This document shows, in pieces, positions 42,201 through 52,886 of a stretch of 64,000 nucleotides of DNA. The translations under genes were made by a program, and so were the position numbers. Source of the stretch: Tranzscheliella williamsii (taxonomy: Eukaryota > Basidiomycota > Ustilaginomycetes > Ustilaginales > Ustilaginaceae); the NCBI GenBank assembly GCA_023212725.1, contig JALBYF010000008.1, positions 248,001 through 312,000 of the forward strand, read 5' to 3'. The first letter of the stretch is position 1. Each line of letters begins with the position of its first letter. The notes under the pieces were generated by a model. The model saw only the letters and a program-made list of their open reading frames with translations, was not told the origin of the DNA and made no database searches.

Positions 42201-42604
42201 TCGCCGAGCGACCTGCCAGGCGGAGGATAGCCGGCAGCTACCATACCAGCAGGAAGAGAAGAGGAAGAACCATGCCGATGTAGCCCGTACAAAGCTCGGT
42301 CGCTGTGTCCCGAATATGGGTGGTGCAGCCCATGTGCTGGAGGCTCCGGCTCGTGAATGGGAGGCAGGCGCACTCGCTCGTAGTCAGCTAAGCTACTCTC
42401 TCTGGTGGGGGCCAGCGACGAAGTCGAGGAGCGTGGGTTGGGGTCATAGTGGAACCTTCTGAGCGCTGATGTGCCGTCATCTCTGGTCTGTTGGCGGCCC
42501 GGGCTCCCGTGGCTGGGAGTGTAAGGATGCCGATCCATCATAGACGGTGGAAAAGGTCTGCTGCTAGCAGCAATCTGGACGGCTGTGGACGAAATTGTGG
42601 GCAA
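39251..42604 (-). CDS. Zn2Cys6 fungal-type transcription factor
   Basis: The frame is open for 1117 codons, but a 96-base intron (41916-41821, GTAAGT to ACAG) lies inside without breaking it; spliced, the product is 1085 residues. Removal restores the binuclear zinc cluster CLACRNRKSRCDGVRPTC-KTCANMKIEC with spacing C2C6C6C2C6C near residues 205-235. Unspliced, the last Cys would be displaced. The flanks are disordered (Ser/Pro/His). The fungal_trans regulatory domain covers about 630-950 (VDEYFEQVPGLDLRLVGAQI; FKVFWFVYCLDRITSIL). Regulated pathway unknown. Its upstream region is 4.2 kb long. Confidence 0.9.
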   Translation of the reverse strand: MPTISSTAVQIAASSRPFPPSMMDRHPYTPSHGSPGRQQTRDDGTSALRRFHYDPNPRSSTSSLAPTRESSLADYERVRLPPIHEPEPPAHGLHHPYSGHSDRALYGLHRHGSSSSLPAGMVAAGYPPPGRSLGEGSASGHGPAQLQFHPRFHRQYGYEQPPGFAPTLPRATGSHEASPPPPRRISEPDTLPSNAPVKRPRVSLACLACRNRKSRCDGVRPTCKTCANMSKCPFSTPHRSCRVPLSLTDGCTAARPSSTLTEIECKWPEMDFRRAKGGDTGRPARKSFGGSPSDKISPEAPSAKAAPITKASHEADDARSAPSHPLFRPRDGQNRASSYTHAMPSLSPPTGQTYRYRTPSDAELGAWDTNTRPKSRSPSERSMRPSPSNAERHDPYARPPSHTRPYSASGRLPAHFEFSMPWRRTESDEQASEGAWQLRSQPLSPPRREPLSSPSTSNAAANYCRNKAAQIAILARPDMNGYRAAVERSLERDASLEDLISDAKPKERLQAAIAFDWDALGGLSSSAGEAFMELASGLLGVIELQESAASDPQRTTPWRCRLHIFGLRSNFCDVADLRHVSIAMELSDRDEQALKETSTSYDTLHYPIPVDRLPFALVDSVRRPAKEWSARFKETDRKEEKRNPPSYQSTVADEMIPDVVADDVKPSRAVLEVFFQAFVDEYFEQVPGLDLRLVGAQIQSGTISALLANSLCAVGAGLFEGKGRRPPAGAHSSGVYQSRARALIGPLFYKPDLEGIIALALLAIRDILTNQAVSAATLVSSAMRLCVQLDIHRARMDTAAELYKFKVFWFVYCLDRITSILTLRPVAIKDADIDAVFPPAMDNGEPSVLAASVRQLHYAGRLAEFARGYSAAEDAATHRAAEMEMAAIHADLVGHYESLHPVLRLNRANLGRALERGESMLFLQLHMLHYATVVRRYMLSSWPMSETEYDVMRAAAWEVGEICDMSRGLTERTLMDLPLASASCFMAAAVNAAEIQLLGGPGALHARNGVHLEAARTNLARLMAALDQQASVWPAARNMLDILQSQACRPAASKASEATLAALIHQLDTVAVVVRRPDPDHAAPPATADPARTDDALVTAQTVISLDAVRALFPRIC

Positions 42605-43970
42605 AGGGTAGGGAGAGAGGAGATAGGTCCTGACTGTCTTTCAAGTATCGACAAAAGACGTTGTAGCGGAAAGCAAGCCTCAGTCGATGTAGATGCGCTT
42701 GCACTCAGCTTCGGCACTGTGTTACGTGGGAGAGCTGTTCAAGAGGTACTGATCAGAGATCGTCAGAGTGAGGGAACAAGTGGCTAAACGGCAGCAGTCG
42801 ATGAAGGTGTTCGCCAAGGTGGCAACATTGATGGTACGGAGTGCTGTAACCGTGGGGGCAGTGCCGCACGCAGCTGGCGGTGACTATGCAAAGAAGCGCG
42901 GAAGTCGAGACGAAGAGAAAAGAGGTAGATGCTCCGGGCGGACTGAAACCAGATTAGGAGATTGCGAGCTGCTGCGGGGCGCCGATATGACCCGTGGCAG
43001 ACGTTGGCGTGCTAAGTAGAGTTGCAAAGCGGGCGTTAAATCGCTCAGCGGGCAAATACGTATGCGGAACACTTGGAGCGGTAGTAACACCAGGCAGGTC
43101 AGCGATGCCGAAGCAGGGGATGCTGGAGGGAGGTGGTAGACGGCGACAACGAGGACGGATGGGGAGAAGAGGGGAAACTTGCACTCGGTGAGGTTGGTTC
43201 AAGCAGAGTAGGAGGCGGAAGTCCAGAGTTGACCGAAGGGCAACAAAGACGAAGAAAGAAGGGGGCGCGGTGAGACGTCAATGGCGGCGAGAGCAGAGAC
43301 CGAGCCTGGATGAGCAGTCTTAGTTTCTGGTTTGCACCCAGGCGGGCAGGTGGGGGCCAGCGACGGAAACAAGGCGGCACAGCACAACAGGCTGCCGGTC
43401 AGACGGTTGGATATGTGCACCAATAGCCGTAGCCGTGCCAATGGAGTCCGAGCGCAAGGGCGTGGCGGCGCACGGAAAGGCACTCGGGTAGCAAACAGCA
43501 ACGAGCTGAGCGTTGGCAGGGAGCTGTCCCGGCTTTGCACAAGGAAAGGCACAAGCGAGGCTGGTATCAGATGGAAAAGGCTGAGACGCTTTGCAGCTGA
43601 GATGGCCCATGGGACATCACACTGCATCTCGTATGGCTTCTGTCGGCTGAAAGGTACTGCACAGCGCGGAAGATGCGAGGAAGGCAGAGCGAGACATGGC
43701 ATAAACGACATGGAACACGCGTGACCGAGACAAGCGTATCTGCGAGGGTGAAACTAGGACGAGGTGACAGGCGCACAGGGGTTGGCTATGGAGCAGTGCA
43801 GATTACTAGCCCGCCCATTGAGCCTTCGGAAACACGACCAACTACCGGCAACGTCTTCCGAGAGGGACCGCATGAAAGGGGACATGTTGTGCCACGGATG
43901 ACCCTTGCCGACGTCAGCGTGAGCGGCGCATAAGGAGCCAGACAAGCAGCAGCAGGAGCAAGGAGCAAGA

Positions 43971-44045
<75 letters not shown>

Positions 44046-46852
44046 GCAAGCAGATGCAAGAAGAGAAAGAAAGGGGAGACGGCCAAGAGGCGGAACTATC
44101 ATTCACGCTAGAGCTCGGATGGATTTACTCGAAAGCGTCGCTCTGTCACAGCTAATCCCCGAAAACCTGGATGCACCACGCGAGCAGAGAGTGACGAGCA
44201 GAAGCGTCAGGGAGGTCCGCCTACCCGAGCGCTTAGGGAGTGTGTCTCAAAGGACATTTGAATGTGGCCGCGTTGAGAAAAGAAGATGGCTGCAGAAAGG
44301 GGTATGCTCGCAGCTGTCCTTGTCCGCCCTGTCGGACCGTCACTGGCACTGGCTCTGCGGCCGAGCTGAGGCAGCAATAGCGGTAGCAGAGAGTAAAGCA
44401 GTGGCGCTGTACCCGCGCATAGCATCGCCTTGACCGAAGCGCACGACGGTTAGAACCGAAGCGATTTCAGCAACCGGCAAGGCGATTCCGCGGCATCCAG
44501 ACAGGCTTCCAATTCCACTTTCACTCGCTCGAAAATTGAATACGGATAACACACATGACCCATAAATCTACTTACCGCCCTTTGAAGTCGCCGCGTACTC
44601 ATGACTTACTTTGGACATGCGCGCGTCCTCATTTCAAGCCTTTGCGCGCTTTGCCGGTGATTCGACGATTCGGAATTGAGATTCCCACTTGCAATGCACA
44701 TTCACAATGGTTTGGGAAACGGGTAAATGCGATGATCGGGCCGCGACCTAAAAGGGAGACCACTTGGCGGTGATCCGTATGTGCCAGCCTGAGTTCCGCG
44801 GAAAAGAGAGCCAAAGACGACGAGAGGGCATGCCTCCTCCCGAGCCTAGACAACAGCCGGTTGCTAAGCTGCCTGGCCGGCTAACGAACTGGCGACGGTG
44901 CCTGCACCGTCACTGCCGTTCGGGGATGGCCGGCAGGAGGACGCTACCACTACGTACGGGAGGCACTGCGCCATCCTCTCCCGGAGCGGCAGCTCGGAAG
45001 CGTTGCAGCTGTCCACGAGGCGTGAAGCAGCCCGATGCCGCGGCTCTCTTCCGATGCAGGTGTGCGCCTCTTCCGCTGGTCCCCGTCGCGCTCGTGCTCT
45101 GGCAAGCGGGCGCGGCCGTTCCGCTATCAATAAGCCGATGAGCGCGGGTGGAGGCGGCAGCAAGGATGTCAAGCAGGGAGGCGCGAGGTACGCTCTTCGC
45201 GTGCGACGCCGGGCAGGCAAAGGGCAGGTGCGCTACGAGGCTACAGTATGCAGAGCTCGTATGGTTGTGATTGCGCAGATGCACCCAGGTCACCACGCGG
45301 ATGACACACTCGGCTCGACGTCGAGCAACTCTACCGACGCATCGTTGCATCCGCTCTGCTCCTCCGCCTGCGTCGGCCAGCGAGCCACTGCCAGGCGGCT
45401 CCTACCGGTACCGCTCTACCGGCTCCTCTGCCAGTGCTGCGCTCCGAGCCGCCAAACCGTTCGCCTGCCACGATAGGCTAGGGCTGGGGAGGAGCGGGAT
45501 GCACAGCACGGCGATCTTTGCCTGCACGCGCAAGCTGAGATCCTTGTTCCACCCGCCGCGCGGTGCCATCCAGGATCTTCCCTGTAGCCGAGTCATGCGT
45601 GTGTGCGTAGACCGAAGCGCGCTGGCTCGCTCCGAACCCCCTCTGTAGAGTCGCCGCACACGCGCCGGCAAGTCGCGCCAAGCACCTCTGCTCCTTCTCC
45701 CTGCCAGACCGAGTTCTCGACGGCTGGATGCGAGTTCGGTGCCATGGCATGGAAGCTCCTGCTGATAGCTCTGCAGAGCAGGGTTCCGTGGCAGGACAGA
45801 GGGGTGCACAGTTCGGCTGGATCGTCGGCAAGATTGGCTCGCGTCGAGACCTGGGCTTGTCGGCAACCGGTTGTCTGAGGTAGCGTGGGAAGAGGCTGTC
45901 GTTGTTTTCGCCGAGCTGCACAGGCGGATGCGAGGGTGGCCGGCCGTTGTGACGTGCGAGATGCTGGCGCGAGGTTGCGGTGGGCTTGGCTGTGCGGCTG
46001 TGTCGAAGCGAGAACAGAGCTGGGTCGACAGCGCATCGGCCGCATAAGCATGCGTGTCGGCGTGCGTACAGCTAGGCCTGCGTGCAGCTCACCCACCGCG
46101 CTGCGCTCTCGGCCGACGCGTTGCCGTGGAACCTGGCCGCACCTCCAAGACACATGGCACAAACAGTTGCAGCCTCTCGGCCAACCGTCTCGCCAGCCAG
46201 ACTTCACCGCCCACCCATCGCTGACGTCAAAACTGCCCCCGCAACAGCTGATCCCTACCCTGATCTTTTGTACGTCCTCGCTTTGCCCCTTCCACGCCGC
46301 AAGCCACGGGCGCTCCGCGTGGTCAGACGCCCCTTCTTTCCGCTTTTACGGTGTGCCCCCTGCCTGCGACCGAGCCAGTCAACGAGTGGCAGCGGCGGTA
46401 GCACAGCTGACGTCCGTCGGTCCCAACCGCAGCGCGACACGGCACAGCACTGGCGCCATGCCCAGCATACTGTGGCACCTATCGCAAAGCTGGGCTCAGT
46501 GTCCAGCCGAACTACGCGAGCAAGGTAGCCGAAAGCCCGCTAGGCTCTGCGACATCCCGTCGGCAATGTAGAAGCATCCTAGCAGATTCGTAATTCCGCA
46601 CGTCGCCATGTGGCTTGCATTCACCGCCCCTCGTCACTGCCAGCGTCACGCAAGGGACACACGCTAAAGTCTCACTAATGTAGTAATCGTCGCATTCGTT
46701 TTTGCGAGCCTCTGTCAAGGCGGCTTGAGCGTGTATGCCGCGGTGAATCTATGTACAGAACGTGGGCATGTGTTGGTGGGCCCATGTGCCCGTGTGCTGG
46801 AGCGCGAGCGCCTGTTGGTGACCGTCAAAACAGTATCGGCGCGCGCAGAGGC
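42605..46852. other. Long gene-poor region upstream of the Zn2Cys6 factor
   Basis: 4.25 kb with no recognisable gene on either strand. The longest frames (45593-46207 minus, 45885-46571 plus, 44898-45476 plus) overlap each other, are rich in Arg/Ala/Cys/Ser and have no domains. It contains a (GCAGGA)n array at about 43970-44045. It may be a large promoter or leader of the transcription factor, or hold a non-coding RNA. Confidence 0.5.
43970..44045. repeat. Hexanucleotide microsatellite GCAGGA
   Basis: About twelve near-perfect head-to-tail copies in an intergenic region, with degenerate CAGCAGGAGCAAGGAGC on the left edge. Confidence 0.95.
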
Positions 46853-49800
46853 TCAACGGTTGGCCCACTTGAGGTCTCTGGCACGGAAGCCGATCATCTC
46901 TTGGAGCGCGCCGCTGACGTCCTGCTGGGCCAAAAAGTAGGCCGCCTCGGTGCCCCGGTTCTTGTTGAGGTCGGTGGTGGTGCAGGTGACCGGCGCAAAC
47001 AGATCCAGCGTGTTGACGTAGGCCAACAGCTTTTCGTCCTGGCCCAGCGCTAGAACAAAGTCAAACGTATGCGTCTGATGGTAGTGATGCGGCAGGTGCT
47101 GCGATGCCGACGTGGGATGCATCCGCATGGGCGACTGATGAGCAACCGGCGAAGAGGCGCGCGTCTGGTGGTTCGACGCCGGCATGGGCCAGTGGTTGGA
47201 AGGCTGCTTGTAGGCGCTGTCCAGCGGTGGATGATGCGGCTGATCTGCCAGGCGCTGTGAGATATTGGCCGGCTGTGAGCTCAGCGAGGGAGGTGTCGAA
47301 GCGTTGGATGGATGGTGGCCAGTGTTACCTGTAGAGAAGGAGCCAAGCATGCTCATCTGCATGATGGTATGCTGCACGGCAGCGACCCTGCTGGCATGAC
47401 GAGGTAGGATCAGACAGCTCGTCTGGCACGGCACCACGCGCAGCGTGTGCGAAAACCGTTCGTGAATCAGGTTCGACACTTCAGCAGCCTGTCGACGAGC
47501 CCATTGCGCCTCGTGCGACTTGGGATCGCTGTTCTTTTCGTTCGAGAAGCGCCAACAGACCGATGCGCCCCGCTCTTCAATGTACGAGCCGGGTGTTCGC
47601 TCGGTAAAGTAGGAGAGAATCTCGCGGACCGGCTTGAGATCAAAAGGTGCTATCAGGCTGTTCCAGTGCCCTTCGCCGGCGTGCTTGACAAAGCAGCCGT
47701 CTTCGGCCACAAAACCGACATTGTCCAGTTTCGCCGCCAGCCGATCGAGGTCGCAAGTGCTCAAGCCCGAAATGACGTAGACCACGTTCTTCGAGTCGGC
47801 CGCCAGGTCATGCAGCAGTTGGAACAGGGATTCCGGAGGCTGGAAGCCGCCGGCATCGTGTGCGCTGAGCGGATCGTACGTGACGAGCGTCTCTTCGAGA
47901 TCGATGAGCAAGAGCCGCGATTGGGCAGCCCGCCATTCCGAGACGAGCTGAGCCACCTCGAGCCGCGGGACAAACATATTCTCCAGCCGCTCTTGCTCGA
48001 GATGGGCACGCTCGAGATGGCCCAGCAGTGAGGTGATCCATTGCTGAGCCGTCTGGGTGACAACAACACGGTGCAGATCCGTCCAGCGCTGCACCATTTC
48101 CGACTCTTCCATAGTAAGGGCCTTGTGGATGGCGTGCGCCACTTGCTTGGTATTCCATGGATTGATACCGATGCAGGCGCGTAGGCCAGAGTAGGTCCCG
48201 GTAAACTCGGACAAAACGAGCGGTCGATGATCGACTTCTTGGCAGACGACAAACTCGTGCGAAGTAAGGTTCATGCCCTCTCGCAAACTTGTGGCAAGGA
48301 AGCAGTCGGCGACCGTCAGGAGCGCCAGATACTGGCTGAAGGTCATATCTTGGACGTGCAAAAAGACAACGGGCTGGTAGGTGAGCGAGCTATACTTGTT
48401 GTTGATGCGAGAGACGACGTCGGTAACCTCGCCGATCTCCTCGTTCTCCTCGGTAGTCGCAATAGCAACCTGGATCAAGACGACCTCGCCGGCCCAGTCG
48501 GGATGCTCATCTAGGAAGGTTTCGAATGCGAGCAGCTTTTGACGTACACCTTTGATCCAGTCAAGCTTGTCTCGACCTACGATAATGCGCTTGCCCGAGT
48601 ACTTTTCTCGCAGCCGAGCGACCCATTCGCTGACCTCAGGGTCGCGCCGTTTCGCGTTCAGACTACGAACGTCAATGCCGATGGGGAACGGAGCTACGTT
48701 GACAAAGCTGCCTTCAAGCTGAACGCCTTTGGGTGTCGCCTCCAACTGTAGGATGCGGCTCACAGTCTGGCGGAAATGTCGGCAGAAGTTGTGTGTCTGA
48801 AAGCCGATCAGATCTGCGCCAAGCATGCCCTTGAGCAATGTCTCGCGCATGCTAAGGCAACGGAAGAGCTCCGATGACGGGAAGGCGATATGCACGAACA
48901 GACCGATGGTGGCGTGGGGAAGGCGCTCCCTAACCATCTGAGGCACCAAAAGCAGATGGTAATCGTTGACCCATACAATGTCACCTTCCTCATAGACGTC
49001 TTCGATAGCGTCGGCGAAGCGGCGGTTGACTTCCCAGTAAGCGCGGAACGCCTCGTGCTCATTTTCGAGACCCTTCGAAGTGGGAAGCGTGTAATGGAAA
49101 GTAGGCCAAAGGATCTGCTTGCAGAAACGGTTGTAGCTCAGGTCAAAGTCTTCGTCCTCGAGCCAGACTGGCATCGAGGAACGTTCGCTTCGATATCTCT
49201 GCTCCAGCTCGTGCTTCTCGCTCGGCCCGAGCCAGCCTTCGGTTTCAATGCCGGGCGTGCCCACATACAACTTGCCAGCGCGTAGCTTCTCCCTTTCGAT
49301 GCTCTTGACAGCATTAATCAGCCCTCCGTTTGCGGCTGGGTTGGCAACAAAATCGAACGGGGGTAGAGAGGTGCCCGCCTGCCCGTCGGCAACAGTGTCT
49401 AGTGAAGCCGTCGAAGTCCTCCGACCCAGCTGTGTGCGGCTGCTAGATGAGGCGCGGCGGCCAGTTCGGCCCTTGCCCACCGATCTTGAGCTTCGATTGC
49501 GGCCGAAGACCGAGGATGGAGCGGCAGGCGGTCCTTGATTGTGCTGACGTCCCTTGCTAGATGCTGCAGGCGACGCGGTGGCCGACGGCTCCTTTGGAGC
49601 CTGACCATGGCCGTGCAACTCTCGTGACGAAGGGCGCTCCACCAGTTTGGGGGTTGGCGGCGGGTGTGTCGGCTGGGCGCCTCTCCCATGGTCGTTGATG
49701 GATCCGCTGGCGAGAGCGCTGCCTGTTTTGTCGGACCTGGCAGGTGTTCCTGGAGTCGCTGGAACCGAAGCGTTGAGCGATGACTGCTTCAACGCTGAGA

Positions 49801-50767
49801 GACTCTTCAGTGTCGGCAGTTGACCGGGGCCTACGGATGCCGAGCCACTGGCAGCAGCCTTGGTCATGCTGAGGGAGGATGGGAAGGCGCGGCCAAGGCC
49901 GGGGGGCCGCGGTGGATTGCCTGGCGTCTGGGAGCCCGTCATCGGAGTAACGGCGCCTGAGCCAAAGGGGTTATGCCGTTCGCTATCGCCGGCAGAAGGC
50001 GTCTGTGGAATGGGACCCCCGCGCTTAGCTGCCAAATCCGAGATGATGCTGAGGGGCGTAGTGATGCCTAATTTACCACCCGCTCGGCCGCCTGGGGTCC
50101 TCGTGCCCGTCCCCTCTGGCGCGTTGGCAGAAGCGGCCAGAGCCGTGCCGCTCGTGGTGCTGGTGTTAAAGCTGGTCCTGCGACTTTTCGGAAGCGTGCT
50201 GGTCGACAGGGCGGCAGGAAGGCCCGGGCGCTGAAGTGGGGATGTAGAGGGGTTGGCAGCGGCCGAAGGGTCTGAGCCTGGTGCGGCGCGACCGTGGTCA
50301 GAGGCAGGCGCAACAGGAATGTCCGAGCGGGTTACAGCTGCCAAGGCGTGCTCTGACATCGAACCTCGTCGTGAGCGCGAGAGGGGGCTGGCAGCACCGC
50401 TAGACGGGCCGTCACGCACATCGAGCCTAGGCACGGCCGATGCCTCCGACATGAGCTCACTCATGTTAACTTTGCGATCGGAGAATGAGGCTTGCCGCTG
50501 CTTCGGAGTTCGCGGTGGAAGCGGCAGGGATCGGCCCTGCCGATCTGTAGAGTCGTCCACCATCGAGGCGGCAAGACGGTCGGAAAGCTCGTGAATGGCG
50601 AGCGGTGCGTCAGTAGAGTTGGACTGAGGCGAGGGCGGAGCAGTAGATTCTTCAGGCGATTCAGCAAATGCAGAGTCCAGATCCGGTTCGCTAAAGTGCA
50701 CCGTGTCCGGCAAGAAGAGCGAGGCGATAACCACCCGATGGCCACCCAAATTTCCCCTGCGCGGCAT
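46853..50767 (-). CDS. Trehalose synthase complex regulatory subunit, Tps3/Tsl1-like
   Basis: 1304 residues, one exon. The start MPRRGNLGGHRVVIASLFLP is typical of Tps2/Tps3/Tsl1. About 470 residues of Ser/Pro-rich low complexity follow. The GT20 domain (about 540-940) has VWVNDYHLLLVPQMVRERLP, THNFCRHF, GRDKLDWIKGVRQKL and REGMNLTSHEFV. The C-terminal trehalose-phosphatase-like domain has LLLIDLEETLVTYD where active enzymes have D-x-D-G-T. The second Asp is Glu and Gly is Glu, so phosphatase activity is doubtful, as in Tps3/Tsl1. A 110-residue His/Ser/Pro-rich insertion precedes the final HTFDFVLALGQDEKLLAYVN. Expected role: scaffold or regulator of trehalose-6-phosphate synthase/phosphatase in stress. 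Confidence 0.88.
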   Translation of the reverse strand: MPRRGNLGGHRVVIASLFLPDTVHFSEPDLDSAFAESPEESTAPPSPQSNSTDAPLAIHELSDRLAASMVDDSTDRQGRSLPLPPRTPKQRQASFSDRKVNMSELMSEASAVPRLDVRDGPSSGAASPLSRSRRGSMSEHALAAVTRSDIPVAPASDHGRAAPGSDPSAAANPSTSPLQRPGLPAALSTSTLPKSRRTSFNTSTTSGTALAASANAPEGTGTRTPGGRAGGKLGITTPLSIISDLAAKRGGPIPQTPSAGDSERHNPFGSGAVTPMTGSQTPGNPPRPPGLGRAFPSSLSMTKAAASGSASVGPGQLPTLKSLSALKQSSLNASVPATPGTPARSDKTGSALASGSINDHGRGAQPTHPPPTPKLVERPSSRELHGHGQAPKEPSATASPAASSKGRQHNQGPPAAPSSVFGRNRSSRSVGKGRTGRRASSSSRTQLGRRTSTASLDTVADGQAGTSLPPFDFVANPAANGGLINAVKSIEREKLRAGKLYVGTPGIETEGWLGPSEKHELEQRYRSERSSMPVWLEDEDFDLSYNRFCKQILWPTFHYTLPTSKGLENEHEAFRAYWEVNRRFADAIEDVYEEGDIVWVNDYHLLLVPQMVRERLPHATIGLFVHIAFPSSELFRCLSMRETLLKGMLGADLIGFQTHNFCRHFRQTVSRILQLEATPKGVQLEGSFVNVAPFPIGIDVRSLNAKRRDPEVSEWVARLREKYSGKRIIVGRDKLDWIKGVRQKLLAFETFLDEHPDWAGEVVLIQVAIATTEENEEIGEVTDVVSRINNKYSSLTYQPVVFLHVQDMTFSQYLALLTVADCFLATSLREGMNLTSHEFVVCQEVDHRPLVLSEFTGTYSGLRACIGINPWNTKQVAHAIHKALTMEESEMVQRWTDLHRVVVTQTAQQWITSLLGHLERAHLEQERLENMFVPRLEVAQLVSEWRAAQSRLLLIDLEETLVTYDPLSAHDAGGFQPPESLFQLLHDLAADSKNVVYVISGLSTCDLDRLAAKLDNVGFVAEDGCFVKHAGEGHWNSLIAPFDLKPVREILSYFTERTPGSYIEERGASVCWRFSNEKNSDPKSHEAQWARRQAAEVSNLIHERFSHTLRVVPCQTSCLILPRHASRVAAVQHTIMQMSMLGSFSTGNTGHHPSNASTPPSLSSQPANISQRLADQPHHPPLDSAYKQPSNHWPMPASNHQTRASSPVAHQSPMRMHPTSASQHLPHHYHQTHTFDFVLALGQDEKLLAYVNTLDLFAPVTCTTTDLNKNRGTEAAYFLAQQDVSGALQEMIGFRARDLKWANR

Positions 50768-51827
50768 GATGGCTGTCTAACCGCCTCGGCTTTTCCGAAA
50801 GTCGTGGGAGATTGCGACTCTTTGCAACAGTCGGCTTTCAGTAAGCCAGACTGACTTGAGCTTGTTCTTGGCAAGAAGTGGTTGTAGTGATGGACGTGCC
50901 GAAATGCTTCACGACGTTCTGTTCGTTGGAATCGACACGACCGAACTACTACGCGACAAACGCTACACGGATGCAGCTTCTACCTGGTTGGCGTGGCTAT
51001 AAAGAACCAAAAAGGGGAGACGAAGAGGTGGTCAGCAAGAAGGAGAAGAGAAAGATAGAGGAACAAAAGGAGGAGGGAGATCCAAGAACATGCTAGAATT
51101 CGAAGATGAGTAAGGGCAGGTGGGTTGTGTCCACACCAATTGCATCACCGAAAACGTGGATGGGAATTGACGGCAAGAAGAAAAGGTGTTAGGGTTGGAC
51201 TCTGGTGGAGGCTGCAAGGAGACGACTTCGAGCGTATGCGTCGGTGAGAAATCGCGCGCAAGCATCGTCACTATGAGTGAGCCTCGCAGAAATGGTGACT
51301 GTGCAGGCAATGTTCTAAATCGTGTCTAATTAACGTGGCGGGCTGGGCCACCACCATCGAAACTTCCAGATCGAAATGTCGACAGCCCATTCAGCGTCGC
51401 TCGATAACTTCTCCCATGCGCCCGAATTAGCGTTGTGCGGAAGGAAGCCCTTGCGATTGGCACGTCCTAAACACCACAATGGAGCTGCTGGATATCGTCA
51501 AATTCGTGCGAGTGCTAATGGTAGTGTGAGTCCGCGTGTTGTCGTTGCAGGCTCGACTGGCACCCTGCATGCCATGACGGCGCCGACACCGCCGGCCAAG
51601 TCGACGCTTAGTACGGATGAACGCGGTGCCTTCGCGAGGAAAATGTAGGAAGTTCCCTCGGCCGCAGACTTCGTTACAACGATCTAACATTTCTCGGGAT
51701 GGGATGGTAAACAGCGAAGACTTGGGCTGCTGACGGCTCAGTTGGGCACGGATCAAGCAGACCTGCCAACCGAAGCAGCTTTCCCCAAGGACTCTACACC
51801 GATCGTTGCTCTAGGCTAGTGTGTGCA
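50768..51827. promoter_or_regulatory. Divergent region Tps3-like / OPA3-like
   Basis: 1.06 kb with no gene seen. Purine-rich AG stretches at about 51010-51090 (plus) correspond to a pyrimidine-rich leader for the minus-strand gene. Confidence 0.5.
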
Positions 51828-52886
51828 ATGGCGACAGCCAAGATCGCGACGTTGGCCATCCGGACGCTAGCCAAGCCGATTGCCACGCAGCTCAAGAGTC
51901 AGGCTGCGCAGCATGAGACGTTTCGAAAGGTAGGTCCACGCGCAGCGTTCGATGGGCAGAGAGGCGTGGTGTGCTTCGGCCCGCACCTGACCTGGCCAGA
52001 CATGCTGACACCTTACTCCCGTCTGGGGCGGGCGATGCCTGTGTAGATCTGCATCGCGCTGGCTCAGCAGATGCATCGCACAGAGATGGCGCTGAGGATC
52101 AATCTGCTGCCCAACGGCGTCCCGCAGAAAGTGCGCCCACTCAACGACGCCAAGGCGATAGCCAATGGCGCGAATGCCATCTCGGAAGGCTTCCTCTTCT
52201 TTGTTGCAGCAGGCTTGATCTTGGGGGAAACCTATCGAGGCTCGCGGAAAAAAGCGGAACAAAGGGACCGGACCGAGGACTCGGTGAATCAGCTCAAGCA
52301 ACAGATCGAGAAGTTGGCCCTGGTGATGGGCGTCAACCTGGACGGGCTGGAGCAGGTGACGATAGGCGACGGCGGCGACAGCGCCAACGTAGCCACAGAA
52401 GAGGTGGATCCGTCGTTGATAGAAGCGCGGTTGCAGATCCTGCATAGCAAGCAGCAAGACGAGCTGCGCAGCAAGCGGCTCGAGGCGGCCGTTTCGGTGC
52501 TTTTGCAGCTGGCGCTGCGGAACCGCTGGGTGGCTGGACAGGATGGGACCGAGCTGGAAGCGCTCATCACTGGCGCTGAGGTGTCGCGGCGTGGTGTGGA
52601 CGCAGACGGTGCTGAGGGGTCCGATGGCCAACCGCCGTCAAAGTTGCGTCCGGAAGAGCCGCCGACGCGCGCGCGCGAGGCAAGCGCGACACCACCATCG
52701 CAGCTGTCCATCGTCCAGCAAGTGGCGCTAGAAAGAGTCAAGGCGCTGGCAAGCGAGGTGCGCAGCGACCCACGCCAGCCAGCATCCCCCGCCACCGGCT
52801 ACGACGACCTCCGGACCTTAGCCCAGGAACCCTCGCTCGCCGATCTGTTGGCACAGCACAGCCAGCATACACCACCCCCATCCTGA
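51828..52886 (+). CDS. OPA3-like mitochondrial protein with long tail
   Basis: 313 residues from exons 51828-51929 and 52047-52886. Exon 1 gives MATAKIATLAIRTLAKPIAT and AAQHETFRK; exon 2 continues ICIALAQQMHRTEMALRINL, LNDAKAIANGANAISEGFLF and FVAAGLILGETYRGSRKKAE. This is the OPA3 family pattern (K-P-I/A-x-x-x-K, F-R, L-x-E-x-F-x-F-x-V-A, W/T-E-x-x-R), with an N-terminal mitochondrial signal. Human OPA3 is about 180 residues. The extra 150 residues here (DRTEDSVNQLKQQIEKLALV, then acidic and Ser/Pro-rich) include a predicted coiled coil. Role in mitochondrial shape and lipid metabolism is inferred from the family. Confidence 0.85.

Noticed and set aside
45593..46571. Frames of about 200 codons on both strands in the 42.6-46.9 kb gap
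   Set aside because: Mutually overlapping, Arg/Cys/Ser-rich, no domain; typical of GC-rich non-coding DNA.
52257..52265. ACAAAGGGA-like sequence inside the OPA3-like coding region
   Set aside because: Single copy within an exon and far from mating genes; about the number expected by chance.
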